Both the position numbers and the translations under genes were made by a program. 64,000 nt of DNA, from positions 281,001 through 345,000 of the forward strand of contig CALNXK010000302.1 of assembly GCA_942486035.1 (NCBI GenBank). Direction: 5' to 3'. The notes under the pieces are model-generated. The model saw only the letters and a program-made list of their open reading frames with translations, did no database searches and was not told the DNA's origin. Positions 11,185 to 23,892 of the stretch are shown here, one piece after another. Origin of the DNA: Porites lobata. Lineage: Eukaryota > Cnidaria > Anthozoa > Scleractinia > Poritidae. Position 1 is the stretch's first letter, and each line of letters opens with the position of its first letter.

Positions 11185-11789
11185 AAGCCGATTTATCCTC
11201 AGAGTGGCTAAAACTATTTGTTAATAATTAGTCAGAGACATGAAGAAAAGCCCTACTTCACGGACGAACCATCCGTACCCTTGTCTTGCACTGCGCATTA
11301 TCTAGTTGCATACTGTTGCGACATCATAGGTGCCTGCAATTACCATTGGCCGCCTGACAAGGGGAAACAAAACATTTTATTTTTCATTTGTCCAGTTAAA
11401 ACATTTTGTTTGCGATATTAACCCCTCCCGGTCAAAAAGGTGTTGGTCTTGAGAATAGCCCTAGTCCCTTCGAGTAAAATGATCATTTGAAGTCGAAATT
11501 GCCGGCCTTTGTCGTCTTGTTGTAATGAAGCGGGCACTGTTTTCTCGGTGTTATTTACTCGTAGTGGGTACACACAAAATGATTTAAGGAGAAAAAAGTT
11601 GGATCGTATAGAAGTTAAGTTGTATTTTCATATAAGTTGCGTGAAACTATGTATCTGGATGCATAGAAGGGTGCAAAATGGTACTGCTGCGGTCTAATTT
11701 TGTTACATTATTTGCAAGATCGGGCAATTTGAAATCACTTAAAATATTATAGCCCAGATAATTTTGGTAGGCTCTGGAGGAGGAATTGG

Positions 11790-12875
11790 CGTCTAGGATC
11801 TTTCAAGAAAGCAATATGAGAAGCGCGGCGTCGTTTCGCTAAAAATCGGTCTGTTCGTGCAAGTAAGATGAGATATATTAGTATTATTACAATGATTATT
11901 ACGCCCTTACAAAATCACCCATACAAATCCTTCTACTATAACGTTTTATGATCTGAGGCAAATTTATGAGAAAGTGTTTGGTCAAATATATCTAAATTCA
12001 CGAAGAAAGCGTCCCTCAGTGTATCGTAACGAACTATATGAGATCAGGGATCAAAGGCCAAAAAGGGGCGGGATCAGGGAACACAGGCCCGGGATCTCGA
12101 GGTCACAAGCCGCGGGATCGGGATCAATAGTGTTTCGAGGGGATCAGGGATCCAGTATTCCGACAGAAAATGTTGAAATGCGGTTTAATTGGAGAGACCT
12201 GCCACCGTTTAAAAATCTCAGTTGTATTTTTTCTGTTACAATTTGTTCTGGCACTAAACCGTTTGTAACACGATTTGCTGGACAAGCTTGACGTGACCGA
12301 AAAGCTAGCGAAGCATACCTCACCGAGAGAGGCAAAACTCTTGAATCCTTAGGTATTAATAAGAAAGATGAAATGTAATACATTCCTTATCTCTTCCACT
12401 TGTGTTTATTTTCTTTATACTATTTTTACATTTCAAATTTCTTTCATATCACAACTTCAACGGTTCTTATTTTCATATACTTTCAACGTTCACCTTAACG
12501 TCTTAGCTTAAACTTATCATTGTGTTTGTATGAGAAGACCCTGAAGAAGGAGGGTCGTGCCTTTTGAAATACTGGTAACAAAAAATATATATTCCCTACT
12601 GCAAAATCAGCTATGCTTCTTTTGTTAATATTTCAACTTATAGCTGATTAGATCCTTTATTAGAATCTGGTCCTTCTTTTTTGTAACGTTGGTCCTTGCT
12701 TCCGAAATTGAATTTGACGACTACAAAGCGCGGATACTTTTCTTCGCGAATTTAGATATACTTGACCAAACATATTCTCAAAATTTGCCTTAGAACATAA
12801 TTATTTGCCCGAAAGGACTGATTTTTAGCAAAACGACACGCTTTTTATATTGCTCTCTTAAAAGATCTTTAAAAA
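11790..12875. mobile_element. Element with long imperfect inverted arms (about 11790-12010 and 12720-12875)
   Basis: The right arm, reverse complemented, matches the left arm through several blocks: GATCTTT-AAGA, AGCAATAT, CGTTT-GCTAAAAATC, AGGCAAATTT-TGAGAA and TTTGGTCAA-TATATCTAAATTC. The left arm has about 75 extra bases. Between the arms are GGGATCAGGG-type short repeats (12040-12150) and a Penelope-like relic (12292-12640). No target duplication was identified. It may be a rearranged Penelope-like element with inverted terminal copies, or a DNA transposon that received one. Confidence 0.55.
12292..12640 (+). mobile_element. Penelope-like element 3' relic (C-terminal coding end plus hammerhead-like motif)
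   Basis: An open frame from 12292 ends at the TAA at 12376-12378. It reads EAYLTERGKTLESLGINK…, which matches the end of Penelope-like endonuclease proteins and parallels the relic at 39388. At 12541 CTGAAGA is followed by a stem-like segment and GAAA (12566-12569), the layout of a hammerhead ribozyme core. Upstream coding is lost (stop at 12289-12291). Confidence 0.6.
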
Positions 12876-12880
12876 TTGCT

Positions 12881-12982
12881 AGCAGTCTCTTTTACTCGAA
12901 AATCTGTGAGAACGGGTGCGATAATACGAGTGTGCAATCGCGCACGCGCTCTTACAGATTTTCGAGCAGAAGAGAGACCGCT
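12881..12982. mobile_element. Small foldback MITE
   Basis: AGCAGTCTCTTTTACTCGAA…, with CGAAAATCTGTGAGA, pairs with …TCTTACAGATTTTCG and GAGAGACCGCT at the right end. The G+C-rich loop is itself partly palindromic. Confidence 0.6.
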
Positions 12983-15900
12983 CGCCGTCGAGAAAGATCC
13001 CAACGAATCCCGTACTTTACAAATTCTGAAAATCCTTTCAGGCGACTCTCTTATTGCTCATTTTTTTACCTTTGTAAATTTACGGTTTTTTTTTTCTTCT
13101 TTCTTTCTTTTTTCGGAGGGACAACCAAAAAGTGGCTGAAATGGTCATTTTTATTGTTCAGTTACAATCCTGTATTAAATAAACTCTTATAATTAGACTC
13201 CACTACCCAACATGCTAGACTTCAGAAATGCTATACAATTTCAAGGAAATGGAGGAGACCAGAGGTCTGCAAAAGCGAAAAATCGAAAATTCTCAAAAAA
13301 ACTCACAAAGTAGCACTAGGTAAGCTGTTAACATAAATATAATTTTTACGTCGATCCGATAATTATTTTAGACGTACGGGGGGTTATCGGTTTCGCGGCT
13401 CTCGGACCGGGTTTTACAGTCCCGAGACGGTGTGTCACGAAAAAATCGTTTTAAAAATCAAATCAATTGTAATACGAACAGCAAATAACTTATTCAGAAA
13501 AGTACATAATTATACACATTTTAAGGGGTGATTTACTCAGTTTCAACGAAAATGTAATATTTTGGAGATTTTTCATTATTTTCAATATTTTGAACGTTTC
13601 CTTTCGATTAAAATATGGCAAATTACAAAGCCCAAAATCGTCGACTGGTACCTCGATTTCGGTAAAGAGTCTTCTACCACGTTAAAGAGCGTTATCTCTT
13701 CTTTCAAAATCTGTTTCAAAACTATGGGCAACTTAAAAGAAAATTTTTGAGGCCAAAAAATACAAGTAGTACTTTTCTGAAATTTGAGCTTTCCTCGCTC
13801 ACGGGGGCGATGCTAAAAACTCACTAAAATACTATAAGAAATCAGTTTAAGCAACAGTGGTTTGATGTTCTCAGTTTTCATAAACCAAGACGAGATTATC
13901 CAGCGATCTGATATAATTTAAAACCGTTTGCTAACATGGGCAAGGCAGATTTAAGCTGTCAACTCCTGCCAAAGTGCACGTTGTCAAAGGGCAAAGCACT
14001 AATTAAAAAAGTCTTAAAATTCAAAACTTTTTACTTCTAGGAAGTCAGATTTTAGCGTACAAAACAATGTTGTAAGTGTCCCCAGATATTGGAAATGTGA
14101 AGTATCCACACGGGAGAACAGATCAACAACAGCAAAAATCCAAACGGCAAAGATTGCGTTACATTTCAGAGAACGACCGCTTACCACTGTTGTCACTCTT
14201 AATTTGCATGCTTTCACTGGAAGCTGCGAGAAGTTTTCATTTCTTAGGTATGATTCTTGATCAGCGCGTCCTTGAAAGTATGAACCCGGACAGAATAGGA
14301 TAAGGACGTTTCTCAAGACTCCTGTTGTTTTTTCTGGCTTTAGTCTCCTTAGCCTTGAGCGCTCCTTTCTTGCGGTTTTGGCGGGAGTTCATTAATTGAG
14401 AGGCAGCACTTCTTGTTCACCATTTCGTTGTCAGGCAGCGCCTTATAGAGTCAGCCTTTCGTTGATTTTTTGTCAGTGTCATTTAATTACTCAGTATACG
14501 CTCGATCCTGGCTTTGTAAACTTATTCTTTTATACTCTGAGGGAGTTAAATAACTATATTTAAAGGGCATCCCCCTTTTTTTCTTCGTTTAGCTTCGTCC
14601 GATCGACCCAATCTTTTGCCATTATCACAAAAAAAAGGGGAAAAGGAAAGGAAGAAGAAACGACAAGGTTTAACTTTTTTAATCTTCATTAATTCTTTTA
14701 ATTGAAAGATGAGCATTATAACAATATTTCCAGGCATAAGAGGTTCGGTGGTTTATCCCTTTTTCTATGAAATCGACCACTATATTTTCTGCCATATTGA
14801 GTTTGTTTTGATTTGGTAATTGTCTTGTTTAGAGAGATACGCATATCTCCTCGCGCGCCCGTTCTTTATCGCGCCCTACTTCGAAGCGCCTGCTACACAG
14901 CTACATCTCGTTGTTTTCAAGCTCCACCAAAGGGAACCCACGTTCTTATTTGTAAACTGTACATGGAAATTAAATGAAAGGTTAAAACTTACCTGTTCTG
15001 TTCTTGTACAAAAATAAAAAGCGCGGGGATTTAGTGAACGTTTGGGCAATGGGGTGGGGTTAGGACTCGTTTCTGCGGTCCGATTCACTCGCGCGTTGTC
15101 AAAAACAAAAGGAAAAGTGTCTGTGGACAGACTATTCACGTCTAGACATCATGCATCACTTACGTTATGATGGAACTTATCGCCTCTCCCTGTTCATGGA
15201 GTTGAGTCAAGGTGTTGACGTCAATTACGTGATGCCCTGTAAAGTTGCCGGGACATGTTTCACAAGGACCTTTCCACAGCTACGAAGTCCGCTGCCATCT
15301 TGTCAACCGCGCGAGAAATGATGTACTTCACAAAAACAAACTTAAAGGGAAGTTATTTTCGATTTGCTTCGCCACCCACCACCGAAAGTCCGGGACGTGA
15401 CCACTTCAAACAACTACCCACCCCCGGACCCGAAGGGCTGGAATTGTCCCTTTGTCTCTCCCTTTGCTTGAAACCTCCTTGAAGGCGTCTCCGTTTTAAT
15501 TTTTTTCCCGTAAACATTGCACCTTACCGATAACACGTTTTAAGAGAAAAAAATTAAACAACTAATATTTGCATTTTCCTTTGCATTTGTTTATTAACTG
15601 AAAATATCCTGTGGAAAACACAGGATTTCATTTCTGAGCTGCAGATCCCCCTAGTTTGCAGTAGCTTCGGAATTCGGAGGTCCAACTAGGCTTTGTCCGT
15701 GCACGTGTATACCTTCAAAACCTCACGCTACGCCCATGGTTAGAAGCTGGTATACATACATAGTTTGCGTCATATATTCCGGCTGGTAAAGGACTAATTT
15801 TTGAGTGAAATTGTCAGTAAACAACAACACCGGCATGCTGAGATTTATCACAGAGGCAACGTTAAGTTAAACGTTTGATGAGAGTCTTATTTCTACCTAC

Positions 15901-17742
15901 GAAAACTCTTATTTACTGCACTAAAAGAAAACACAATGTTAATTTTGAACTACACAGTGAAAAAAAAAATTGTGAAAATCAGAAAAAGATTGACAGACAG
16001 TTGGTTATGAGCAGGACTTCATTGACGATAAAACATGTCGAAAAAGGGCCGAAGAACCATCACAGGGAACGCTCCGGCTTAGCTACAAAAATTCGAATTT
16101 TTTGCAGGACTTAACAAGATTTTTTCAAAAGGACGCGTCATAGCTAAGTCGCGTCTTACTTCAAATGAAACTTGTTATTTGTACGGGAGGTTAACGTCCC
16201 ACTTAAGATACGTGCAGGCTTGTCTAAGCCAGTGACACTTTGAAACGTGGTAGGTGTCCCTCTTCGGGTCCATCCTACGTACATATAGGGAAATCCCTCA
16301 GGTTAGGCAAGAATTCGATAACTGTTACATGTAATCAGTTTGGTGGTCTTAAGATAATGCTAGAAAATTGCCACACTTTGTCCTCGAAAGGGTTCTAGAT
16401 CTCGATAACATTGGGCAATCTCAATGTGCGTTCCCTCAAGAAACTTAGAACTGGAGCAAAGTTAATTTAAAGAAATACAGAATGCAAATGAAATGTCACG
16501 CAACACCAGACTGAGCATGCTTTCCCATCCCGCGATTGAGCACCTCGCTCATTTTTTTGTTTCTCTTGTTGCTAACATATTTCTCAGGGGCTGCAAGAAA
16601 AAAGTTGTTGCTGTTGTTGTTTTTTTTTTACGGTAAGTGAGAATTGTGATTACTTAGTCCGTGTCCTCTTTAAAACAGCACCCAACGCTAGCCCAGTCGT
16701 TGATTTTTTTTTGTTGACAGCAAGTGTTTCTGTTAAAGAAAAACTTGTTTTTCCTTTTTTCACAAATCATTATTCTGGACCCAAATCTAGAATAATGACG
16801 TCTAGTTGTAGGAATAAGAGAATGCAATTAAGCGGTAAAGAAAACACACGCAATATTTTCAAACGACGTCTTGTAACCAGACTGTATGCTTTTTGCCCGT
16901 AGATACAAGACACTTTTAAACCCCTCACCGAGCAATACATGGAAGTATAACCAGCCCTTCAACATACAAGCAGCTTGAATAATTTAGAAAAAAGCAGCCA
17001 CGGAAGAAAGATGGGTAAGTGTTTAAGACACACCATTCTAAACGGTGAAAACGTTTAGGATCAAAACTAACCAATTGAAAAATAGGACAGTTCCGGATGC
17101 CAATTCTTTGTCAAAGGAGCAGTTTCTGACTGGCTGAAAGTTGCTAAGTGGACCCGGTTGAAGTAGTCACACTATAAGTTTTTCTTAAGTTACATTTTCT
17201 CTGAATTCAACCCAGTTAATACAGACACCTGTCAGTGCCTGTGTTAACGGAGAAAATGTTTACAAATGACAGAGTAGTGCATACGAATGACAGAGTGATG
17301 GATACAACCGATAGAGTAGTGCATACAACCAACAGGAAATGTTAAACCGAGTCTCTCTCTGGAGCACCAAATATCAAGACGAAACGTATGAAAAAGCAAC
17401 AACAAATGATGCTAAATAAGGGATGAGAGATAAATGACAAGAAGACAATGATATGATATAACTGACAAAAATAATTTTGAAACAAACAATACAACGTGCC
17501 ATAGTATGGTTTCATGCCCACAGTTTCATTTGATTTAGATCTTTTCTATTTTGCTATTTTTGGGTGCATCGAAATCCAACAATACACAAACTGTCCCAAC
17601 TGTGTGTCCAAACGTCCTCATGCCCTGACAATTTAGAGGACATTGCAAGCTTAATAATGGCAAATCCGCAAATCCGAAGCTCATTTGTCGTTTAAAACAA
17701 TTCTAAGCCCCTACATCGGGGCGGGAATCACTTGATTTTTAG
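12983..17742. other. Non-coding stretch with no supported gene
   Basis: Both strands show only short, low-complexity or poorly conserved open frames. The 14014-14316 minus and 14076-14303 plus frames overlap each other and neither shows a domain. T-rich and A-rich runs occur at 13084-13110 and 16620. No terminal inverted repeat pair was recognised here. Confidence 0.5.
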
Positions 17743-17894
17743 GAGAACAGAAGGGGGCATCATTCGTAATTGGGAACCCAAAAAAGAAATCATTGAAGAA
17801 GAATTGAGGAATCGAATTCAGAGGGACGACTCAAATCTGTTGGACAATACCAGTTTGAGAGCATATAAAATAAATGCGTCCATTCTACTGGGAG
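17743..17894 (+). CDS. Possible orphan exon, charged helical
   Basis: An acceptor TTGATTTTTAG and a donor GGGAG|GTAAAA bound an open segment rich in E, K and R (IIRNWEPKKEIIEEELRNRI…). In composition it recalls the charged exon at 750-857. It begins in phase 2 and ends in phase 1, and no partner exons were found. It may be a chance open frame. Confidence 0.2.
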
Positions 17895-18259
17895 GTAAAA
17901 GTGTTTGCAGTCTCAATTTGTTCTAACCGCAACTTTATTTAGAAAGCGCAAGTCTGTTACACTTTCGAAAGAGTACATTTCATTTTATATGGAGAAGGCT
18001 TTGTGACACTTTAATATTTACCCTTTTATAACATGCTTATACCTAAGCTAATATTTAACTAATTTGAACATAACAGGTGAATTCTGAATCATTCTGAAAC
18101 AGCGTCGATCATCGCCTCTTTAGCAATGGGCACACTAACTCAGCACTATAAAACCCGATTCAACCGCCTCGTCTGCCTTATCTTGCGTCTCATCATCCAA
18201 TATTTCTTTATTTGAGTCTGGAGCCTCTTCAGGCCTACTCTGGGACCTTAAGTCACCGT

Positions 18260-19130
18260 ATTTTTGGGCGACTTAAAGCGATTTAAGGCGACTTAAGGTC
18301 TCGGTAAAGGAAAACGAGGTGCCCACAGAAAAAAATTCTAGTCGCGCGAGTATTTTCGCTACAAAGGCAAGTTATATATCAAATTAAAGCTAAAAGACTA
18401 AATTACCTTATAAAAGATTTTATTTCATCGAATTTCAAAAGGCGCTGAAGTTTTTTGCTCTCGAACTCAGAGGTATCGAGTTTACTGCTGAAGCTCCAGC
18501 CCTTTCGCGTTGTTAAATATTCACTTCCTTTTTATTGCATCTGATTGACAGATAAAAGACCTAAAAAAGGGTGTGAGGAAATTTGCATATGTCTCGTATT
18601 AGCGGAATTATTGCATTTCAAACTAAAAAGTCGAATCTCGAGCGCGATTTACGCAAAGAAACTGACATAAAATGAGTAACAAAGGGAAATCGGAAAATTC
18701 CTCACACTCTTTTTGAGTCTATATCATTATCCATCATATCTGAAAGTTTGAAAGCGATAGCTTAAAACCTGTCCCGACTGGAGGTCGGAGAATTTTGATT
18801 TTTGCGTCTAAAATAGAGTGAGAGAAAATCAGCTCTAAAGATTTAGCGCGAGGTCCACGCTTGGCTGGTTAGCTCAGAAAAGGCTCATTTTAGAAGGGTT
18901 AAAAAGCACTTTCTGATTTTCTTTTTCTGCCAAAATAAAATTTAGGACCCACTCATGCCAAAAATCCAAAAAAACAAAATCGAGCAATGTACTAAAATTT
19001 TCATTTACCGAGACCTTAAGGCGACTTTAGGAAGATTTCCTCAAAATGTTATGCGATTTAAGGCGACTTAAGGCGATTTAAGGCGACTTTAGGCGACTTA
19101 AATCGACATAAGGCAACTTTAGGTAGCATA
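18260..19130. repeat. Decanucleotide tandem array GGCGAYTTAA, interrupted by an insertion
   Basis: Units of GGCGACTTAA or GGCGATTTAA, with drift to GGCGACTTTAGG, occur at 18268-18296 and again at 19020-19110. The element at 18297-19015 splits the array. Every unit carries a TTAA, so the array is rich in potential targets for TTAA-specific transposons. Confidence 0.8.
18297..19015. mobile_element. TTAA-flanked non-autonomous DNA transposon (piggyBac- or Kolobok-type)
   Basis: The left end GGTCTCGGTAAAGGAAAA and the right end (reverse complement GGTCTCGGTAAATGAAAA) differ at one of 18 positions. Both ends abut TTAA (18293-18296 and 19016-19019). The 719-bp interior has no convincing ORF. TTAA duplications are characteristic of piggyBac and Kolobok; the superfamily is not settled. 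Confidence 0.8.
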
Positions 19131-20188
19131 GGTAGCATCTTTTCATCCGATTCATTTAGTCCGGCCTTACGGCAGGTTGACCTTGTGACTTTAAACTCTT
19201 AAAACGGCTGCTACAGTTTTAGATTTTGAAATCATAGGTGGATTTAGGAGTGGGCACCCTTTCCCATTTCTAAACACTAATTCCGCCTTAACCGTTCTCG
19301 TAGTCGTACTCATCTTAGGATTTGAAGGTCTCTATTAGAGTTTATTATTGCCATAAAAGTGTTACAGAGTCCTTATAGTTACAGCTGATCTACGAAAACT
19401 GAGCCACTCCCATCTTGACCCTCTTCCCATGCAAGTGGAATAGTTTGATTCAGTTACGAAAAAGCGTTAGATCATCAATATTAATCCTCTAATGAATTCT
19501 CAAATTGATCAAAGATCTGGCGAAGGCATTATTGAAAAAAATAACACCAAAGTCTACTTAAAAAGCAATTTAAGCCTTGATTAACATGAAACATGATGCG
19601 TCAAGTGTACCAGGAAGGTCGTGCAAAATCATCACAAATCAGTGATGATGGCTAAACCAACCATATCCATACAAAATATAGGGAAACCAAGCTAAATATA
19701 ATACAGAGCATAGCAGATTAATCTAATGGGGGATAAAACAATTGTCTTGCAATTCTGTGGCTCCCTGCTTTATTTGGTTTTTTAGATAATATTGATGCCT
19801 AGTATTTTTTTGCATTTATTTATTATTATTATTATTATCATTATTATTTTAATTTAGTTAATTCAATTTTTTGTCTCTACATTACGGTATGGCAGCCTTT
19901 CTGAGTTGTTTTTCTTGTCATTTTAGCATTTTTATCTGATTAGATCAGTCTTACATCCTGTGTTTACTAACCACATTTCCACGGCTTTGCATTTTCGTTG
20001 CACGTTATCTTTTGCTGGGTGTGGCGATGAAAAAGCAGATTTTTAGTATCTCACAAATTACTGATATTGAACAGTACTTTGCATTTGTTTTCTCCCACGC
20101 AACTGAAACCAGTATACTTCTTAAGATAAAAAAAAAATCAATTTAGTTAAATTAGATATACTTGTTTAGAGAATTTTGCCCTTTTAAA
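19131..20188. other. Non-coding, nothing recognised
   Basis: A+T-rich sequence with a short ATT run at 19824-19845. No exon, repeat pair or element end was supported on either strand. Confidence 0.4.
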
Positions 20189-20330
20189 TTACAGCGGTGA
20201 TTATATTGGCGTGAACACCTAAAATATGTCCGGAATGTTTATTGTGTCGCAACCAATCACAGGTGAGATCTTCACACCACAGAAACCACAGGCAACGACA
20301 GTTTCCGATCGGTCATGGAACAAATTATTT
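20189..20330 (+). repeat. Dispersed ~142-bp repeat R, copy 1
   Basis: Begins TTACAGCGGTGATTATATTG and ends near GGAACAAATTATT. The reverse complement of 33457-33600 matches it along its whole length at roughly 85 percent identity by eye. Sequence outside these limits does not match. Confidence 0.7.
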
Positions 20331-20590
20331 TCGTTTTGTTTAAGGATACAAACTGCCTTATTAGGAATGTAAAACACCGCTGTTCCCCAAAATCAGTGCC
20401 GAGGACCGCATCCAGTACATCGTTCGAAGCTCCTGTTCGATTTTTATAGAAAGAAAAGTTTTAGAAGCCAACGCGACGCGACGGCGAGCAGCTTTCCATG
20501 TAACGACATATCACATGAAGACAATAAAAAATGAACAATCGTGATTTTTTCGTTTCTGATAGCATAATCCTTGCTAACATTTTTTTGTAG

Positions 20591-20733
20591 AACAAGGGGA
20601 TTCGATTTGCGTGGACTAACGGTTGAACCTTCGAACTACTGTGCTGGCAGAAATCCCTTCATCGCAAGGTCGCAAACTGGAAAGACCGCCGACCAAATTC
20701 AACATGTATGGAATGACTGGCACATTGCGCAAA
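20591..20733 (+). CDS. Possible orphan exon
   Basis: Acceptor TTTTTTTGTAG and donor CAAA|GTAAAC frame an open segment reading …EPSNYCAGRNPFIARSQTG…. It begins in phase 2 and ends in phase 1. No domain was recognised and no neighbouring exon was found. Confidence 0.2.
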
Positions 20734-21072
20734 GTAAACAGTCCAATTTTCGGTATTCCTTCCAAAATATAATTTTGCTTTTTCTCTGAAAGCATTTACG
20801 CATCTAATATCTGGAGAATTACATGCTATAGGAAGCTAGTTATGGGACGGGATTTAGCCAAGAAGATTTCAAGTCCAAATTAGCACATTTTGCGCGCAAA
20901 AGAAAAAAAATATGATTATCTCCGATCGCAGTTCTTCGATCTGCTTCGATTTTTCACAAAAAAGTGTTTACGCTTACTGCATTAGCTGGGAAGCGATGGA
21001 AATCAGAAAACTCTAGCGGCTTACCTTGCAACATTGTAACTTGCGATCAGGCGTAACTACCGATTTCGATCG

Positions 21073-21855
21073 CGGTCAGTGTAAAACAAAGACTGCGGAC
21101 TGCAGACTGGAGACTGCGGACCAGGGGTAAAATGCAGACTGAGTGTAAAATGCAGACTGCAGACTGAGAGTAAAATGCAGACTGCAGACTGAGAGTAAAA
21201 TGCAGACTGGGGTGAAATGCAGAATAAAGACTGTAGACTTTTTTAAACATTTTTGCTCCTTCTTCTCCAAATCGGTGAAATAGCTAGCCGGTATCAGTTA
21301 CACACTTCGCTTCCTAGTTATGAAAATCCGAACAGGTTAAGTCTGTGTACCTTGATTTGCAATACTTTCATAGAAGGTCATCCAAATTTCCTGCAGAACA
21401 TCTTTCTTTGTTGTTGGAATGATTTACTCCCTCTTTATCAGCATAATTCTTCCTGTACAGTATTTTGGGTCAGCAGCTTCCATTTAAGCGTAAACATCGT
21501 TGTAACCATCACGGTCCTTGGTCACGTATATCGAAAACTTCGCGTCTAAACTTGAAGCGTGAGGTCTCTCGGACGGAAAAAAGGTTCAAGATTGCGATTA
21601 TATGTTTTTGGGTCGTCGACAACGTTCTAGAGAAGAAAGTCCTCAATGGATTTGTGAAAGCAGATGTCGTCAAGTAAGTGTTCCTTTACATGTATTTGCG
21701 GGATTTTTTTTCCCTTAAACCTTTCCACAACTACAGTTTATGCTCGGTCTGCATTTTACCCCAGCCTGCATTTTACTCTCAGTCTGTAGTCTGCATTTTA
21801 CCCCTGGTCCGCAGTCTGCAGTTTGCAGTCCGCAGTATGCGTTTTACACTGACCG
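21073..21855. mobile_element. MULE-like non-autonomous transposon with subrepeat-built termini (element M2)
   Basis: The left end CGGTCAGTGTAAAAC and the right end (inverted CGGTCAGTGTAAAAC) are flanked by a 10-bp duplication with one mismatch (ATTTCGATCG 21063-21072, ATTACGATCG 21856-21865). Tandem TAAAATGCAGACT/GACTGCAGACTG units fill both ends in inverted orientation. They resemble the GTAAAACGCGGACT units of M1. Inside, an open segment at about 21459-21673 lies between a CTGTACAG acceptor-like site and a CAA|GTAAGT donor-like site, so a captured exon is possible; its origin was not recognised. Confidence 0.7.
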
Positions 21856-22097
21856 ATTACGATCGTTACAAAAAGTTTGAAAACTCGCGCGCCAAACCGT
21901 CGCGTGCGTAGGCCCGGCACATCGGCTTTGTAATTTATTTCAAAATCGCTCAAACCGGTATTCTTCGCTATTATAGCAAATACTGTAAACAAATAGGACG
22001 GAAAAGCAATTGTATACTTGTAAAAAGACTGAATGTTAAAACAAAATGAAAACAAGAATCGCTGAAAGGCGATTTTTAACTGGGCTGCAAAGGGGCT

Positions 22098-22139
22098 ATT
22101 TTTTCTGAGGGGAGGGGGCGGCTATACACACTCAGGCTA
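22098..22139. repeat. Half of a TAGCCTG…TACA foldback element
   Basis: TCTGAGGGGAGGGGGCGGC followed by TATACACACTCAGGCTA matches one arm of the foldback element at 38060-38145. The other arm is absent. Confidence 0.4.
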
Positions 22140-22360
22140 CCATAAAACCTTGTCGACAACCATTGCATGCAACAGAATCTCATGTGAGACTGAAACATAA
22201 ACTCATTCAGAACATTGTACCCTTTTGAAAGACTTTCGTAAACAAAAAAAAAAAGAGTACCATTTTTAAGCGGGAGCTGTATAATAACTTTCAAATTCCA
22301 CCATTATGAATAAAAATAAACAAGTTAGCCATTAATTCTAAACAGGAAACAATTTGCATT

Positions 22361-22839
22361 GTTATATTCCTAGACTTTCACTCAACTAAACAGGGACTGC
22401 CATTGGTTGATTCTTGGTCACGTGGCCTTGACTAAAATCAAATGTATCCCGATCGTGATACATTAAACAATGTATCCCGCTCGGGATACATTGCAGCACG
22501 TGATCAAAGCATGGTGGAAAGTGGTGTGACAGAAGGCGGGAAAAACACCGCCAGTTCCTGCCAGTTTTCTTTTTCGTGAATGAACACAACAACACAAAAA
22601 CGAAGCCTCAAGCTAAAAAGCAACGATTTTTAAAGTTATCCCAGAAGTTCCCAGAAGAAAAACAGCAGCTAGTGGAGGAAAAAGATGCAGATAATATGAG
22701 GAAAGTACTTTTGTTTGTAAATCATTCATTCAGTGGTTTTGAGAATTAAATTTGTGTTGTTATAAGTACCGAGTCGACTGTTTTGGTTCGCTCCGGTTAT
22801 TCTTTTGTTGCTGTTGAAGTGAAAGTCTAGAAATATAAC
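22361..22839. mobile_element. MITE with GTTATATTYCTAGACTTTCACT termini
   Basis: The termini are inverted copies over about 22 bp with one mismatch. The pairing can be extended outward by TT/AA. The interior contains the palindromic pair ATGTATCCCGATCGTGATACAT and ATGTATCCCGCTCGGGATACAT (22441-22491). No ORF and no clear target duplication. Confidence 0.7.
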
Positions 22840-22842
22840 AAA

Positions 22843-22986
22843 ACACTTAATGTCAGGTCCCTCGGGAAACCAGTTAGTTTTGTTTTCCCTCGAGTCCTGA
22901 TGTTTCCCGAGACGAAGTCGAGGGAAACATCAGGACTCTTGGGAAAACAAAACTAACTGTTTCCCTCGGGATCTGACATTAAGTGT
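22843..22986. mobile_element. Near-perfect foldback MITE
   Basis: ACACTTAATGTCAGGTCCCT… pairs with its inverted copy …CTGACATTAAGTGT through CCCTCGGGAAACCAGTTAG, GTTTTCCC and CCTGATGTTTCCC, leaving a loop of a few bases (about CGAAGTC). It lies three bases from the end of the 22361-22839 element. Confidence 0.8.
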
Positions 22987-23892
22987 ATATTATTTCCACG
23001 CACCCCTCCCCCAATCCCTCTGTGCCCCAAAATATAGCGTGACAGTATAACGTGACTAATTTGACGTAACCGGAAATTCCAAAAATTGTTGTCCTTCTAC
23101 GAGCATAAAATGCGACAGACTGAGCTGATTTACACGAGACAGAAATATTGTATTGTATGAAAACCAGAAGTATACTAAAACAGACAGTTAACTGCCCATT
23201 GATCCCGCCTGATCCAGGGGCCTCACTGACTGCACGGAGACTTTACTGCGCTTTTCACAAACATGCGAACTCTAAAGTTCAAAAGCCACCTTCACAATTG
23301 TGTTTATCGCTGCCGTCAATCATAATTACGATCACAAGCAACGAACCTTGAAACAGAGAAACACACAAAACGGATCGAAATCCACAAATCACAAACCATG
23401 ACCTTTTGAACCCGTGAAGTAAAGTTTTGTTTCCTAAGAGGTCCGTTAAGATGATTGACAGCAGCGAAAAACGCAATCGTCGGTTGGGTTCTGAACTCCA
23501 GAATTCGCATGTTTGTGAAAAGTGCGATCCTAATTTGCGGTCCACAGTCTACATGAAAACGCACTATTTTTTCCACAAGATGAAAAGTATTCAGATTTAA
23601 GATTTTCCTCACGGTATTTTTCTCTAACTTAAAGGAATAAAATCCTTTGCATTTTGAGACCTAAAAAAGTTTAAAGATTTCTCGCTCGCATGTTGCGTTC
23701 ACCAGCAGGCACTTCAAACGATGTAAATAGATGAGAAGATCGATAACATATTTTTTACCTGATACCGATGTGAGTTAAAAATTCGCTCCAGTTCTGTTTG
23801 TCTCACCCAAGACTAACTTTTCTTCATGGAAACTATGCCGCTTTATAACTCGTGCGAGGTTTTTGTGCCAGCTAAACAATATGGAAACACTA
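22987..23892. other. Non-coding, nothing recognised
   Basis: Opposed overlapping open frames around 23148-23612 share the same bases on both strands, and none shows a domain or splice context. No repeat pair was found. Confidence 0.4.

Noticed and set aside
12876..13192. Overlapping frames of 87 and 86 residues
   Set aside because: They run through a foldback MITE and a T-rich tract; composition explains their openness.
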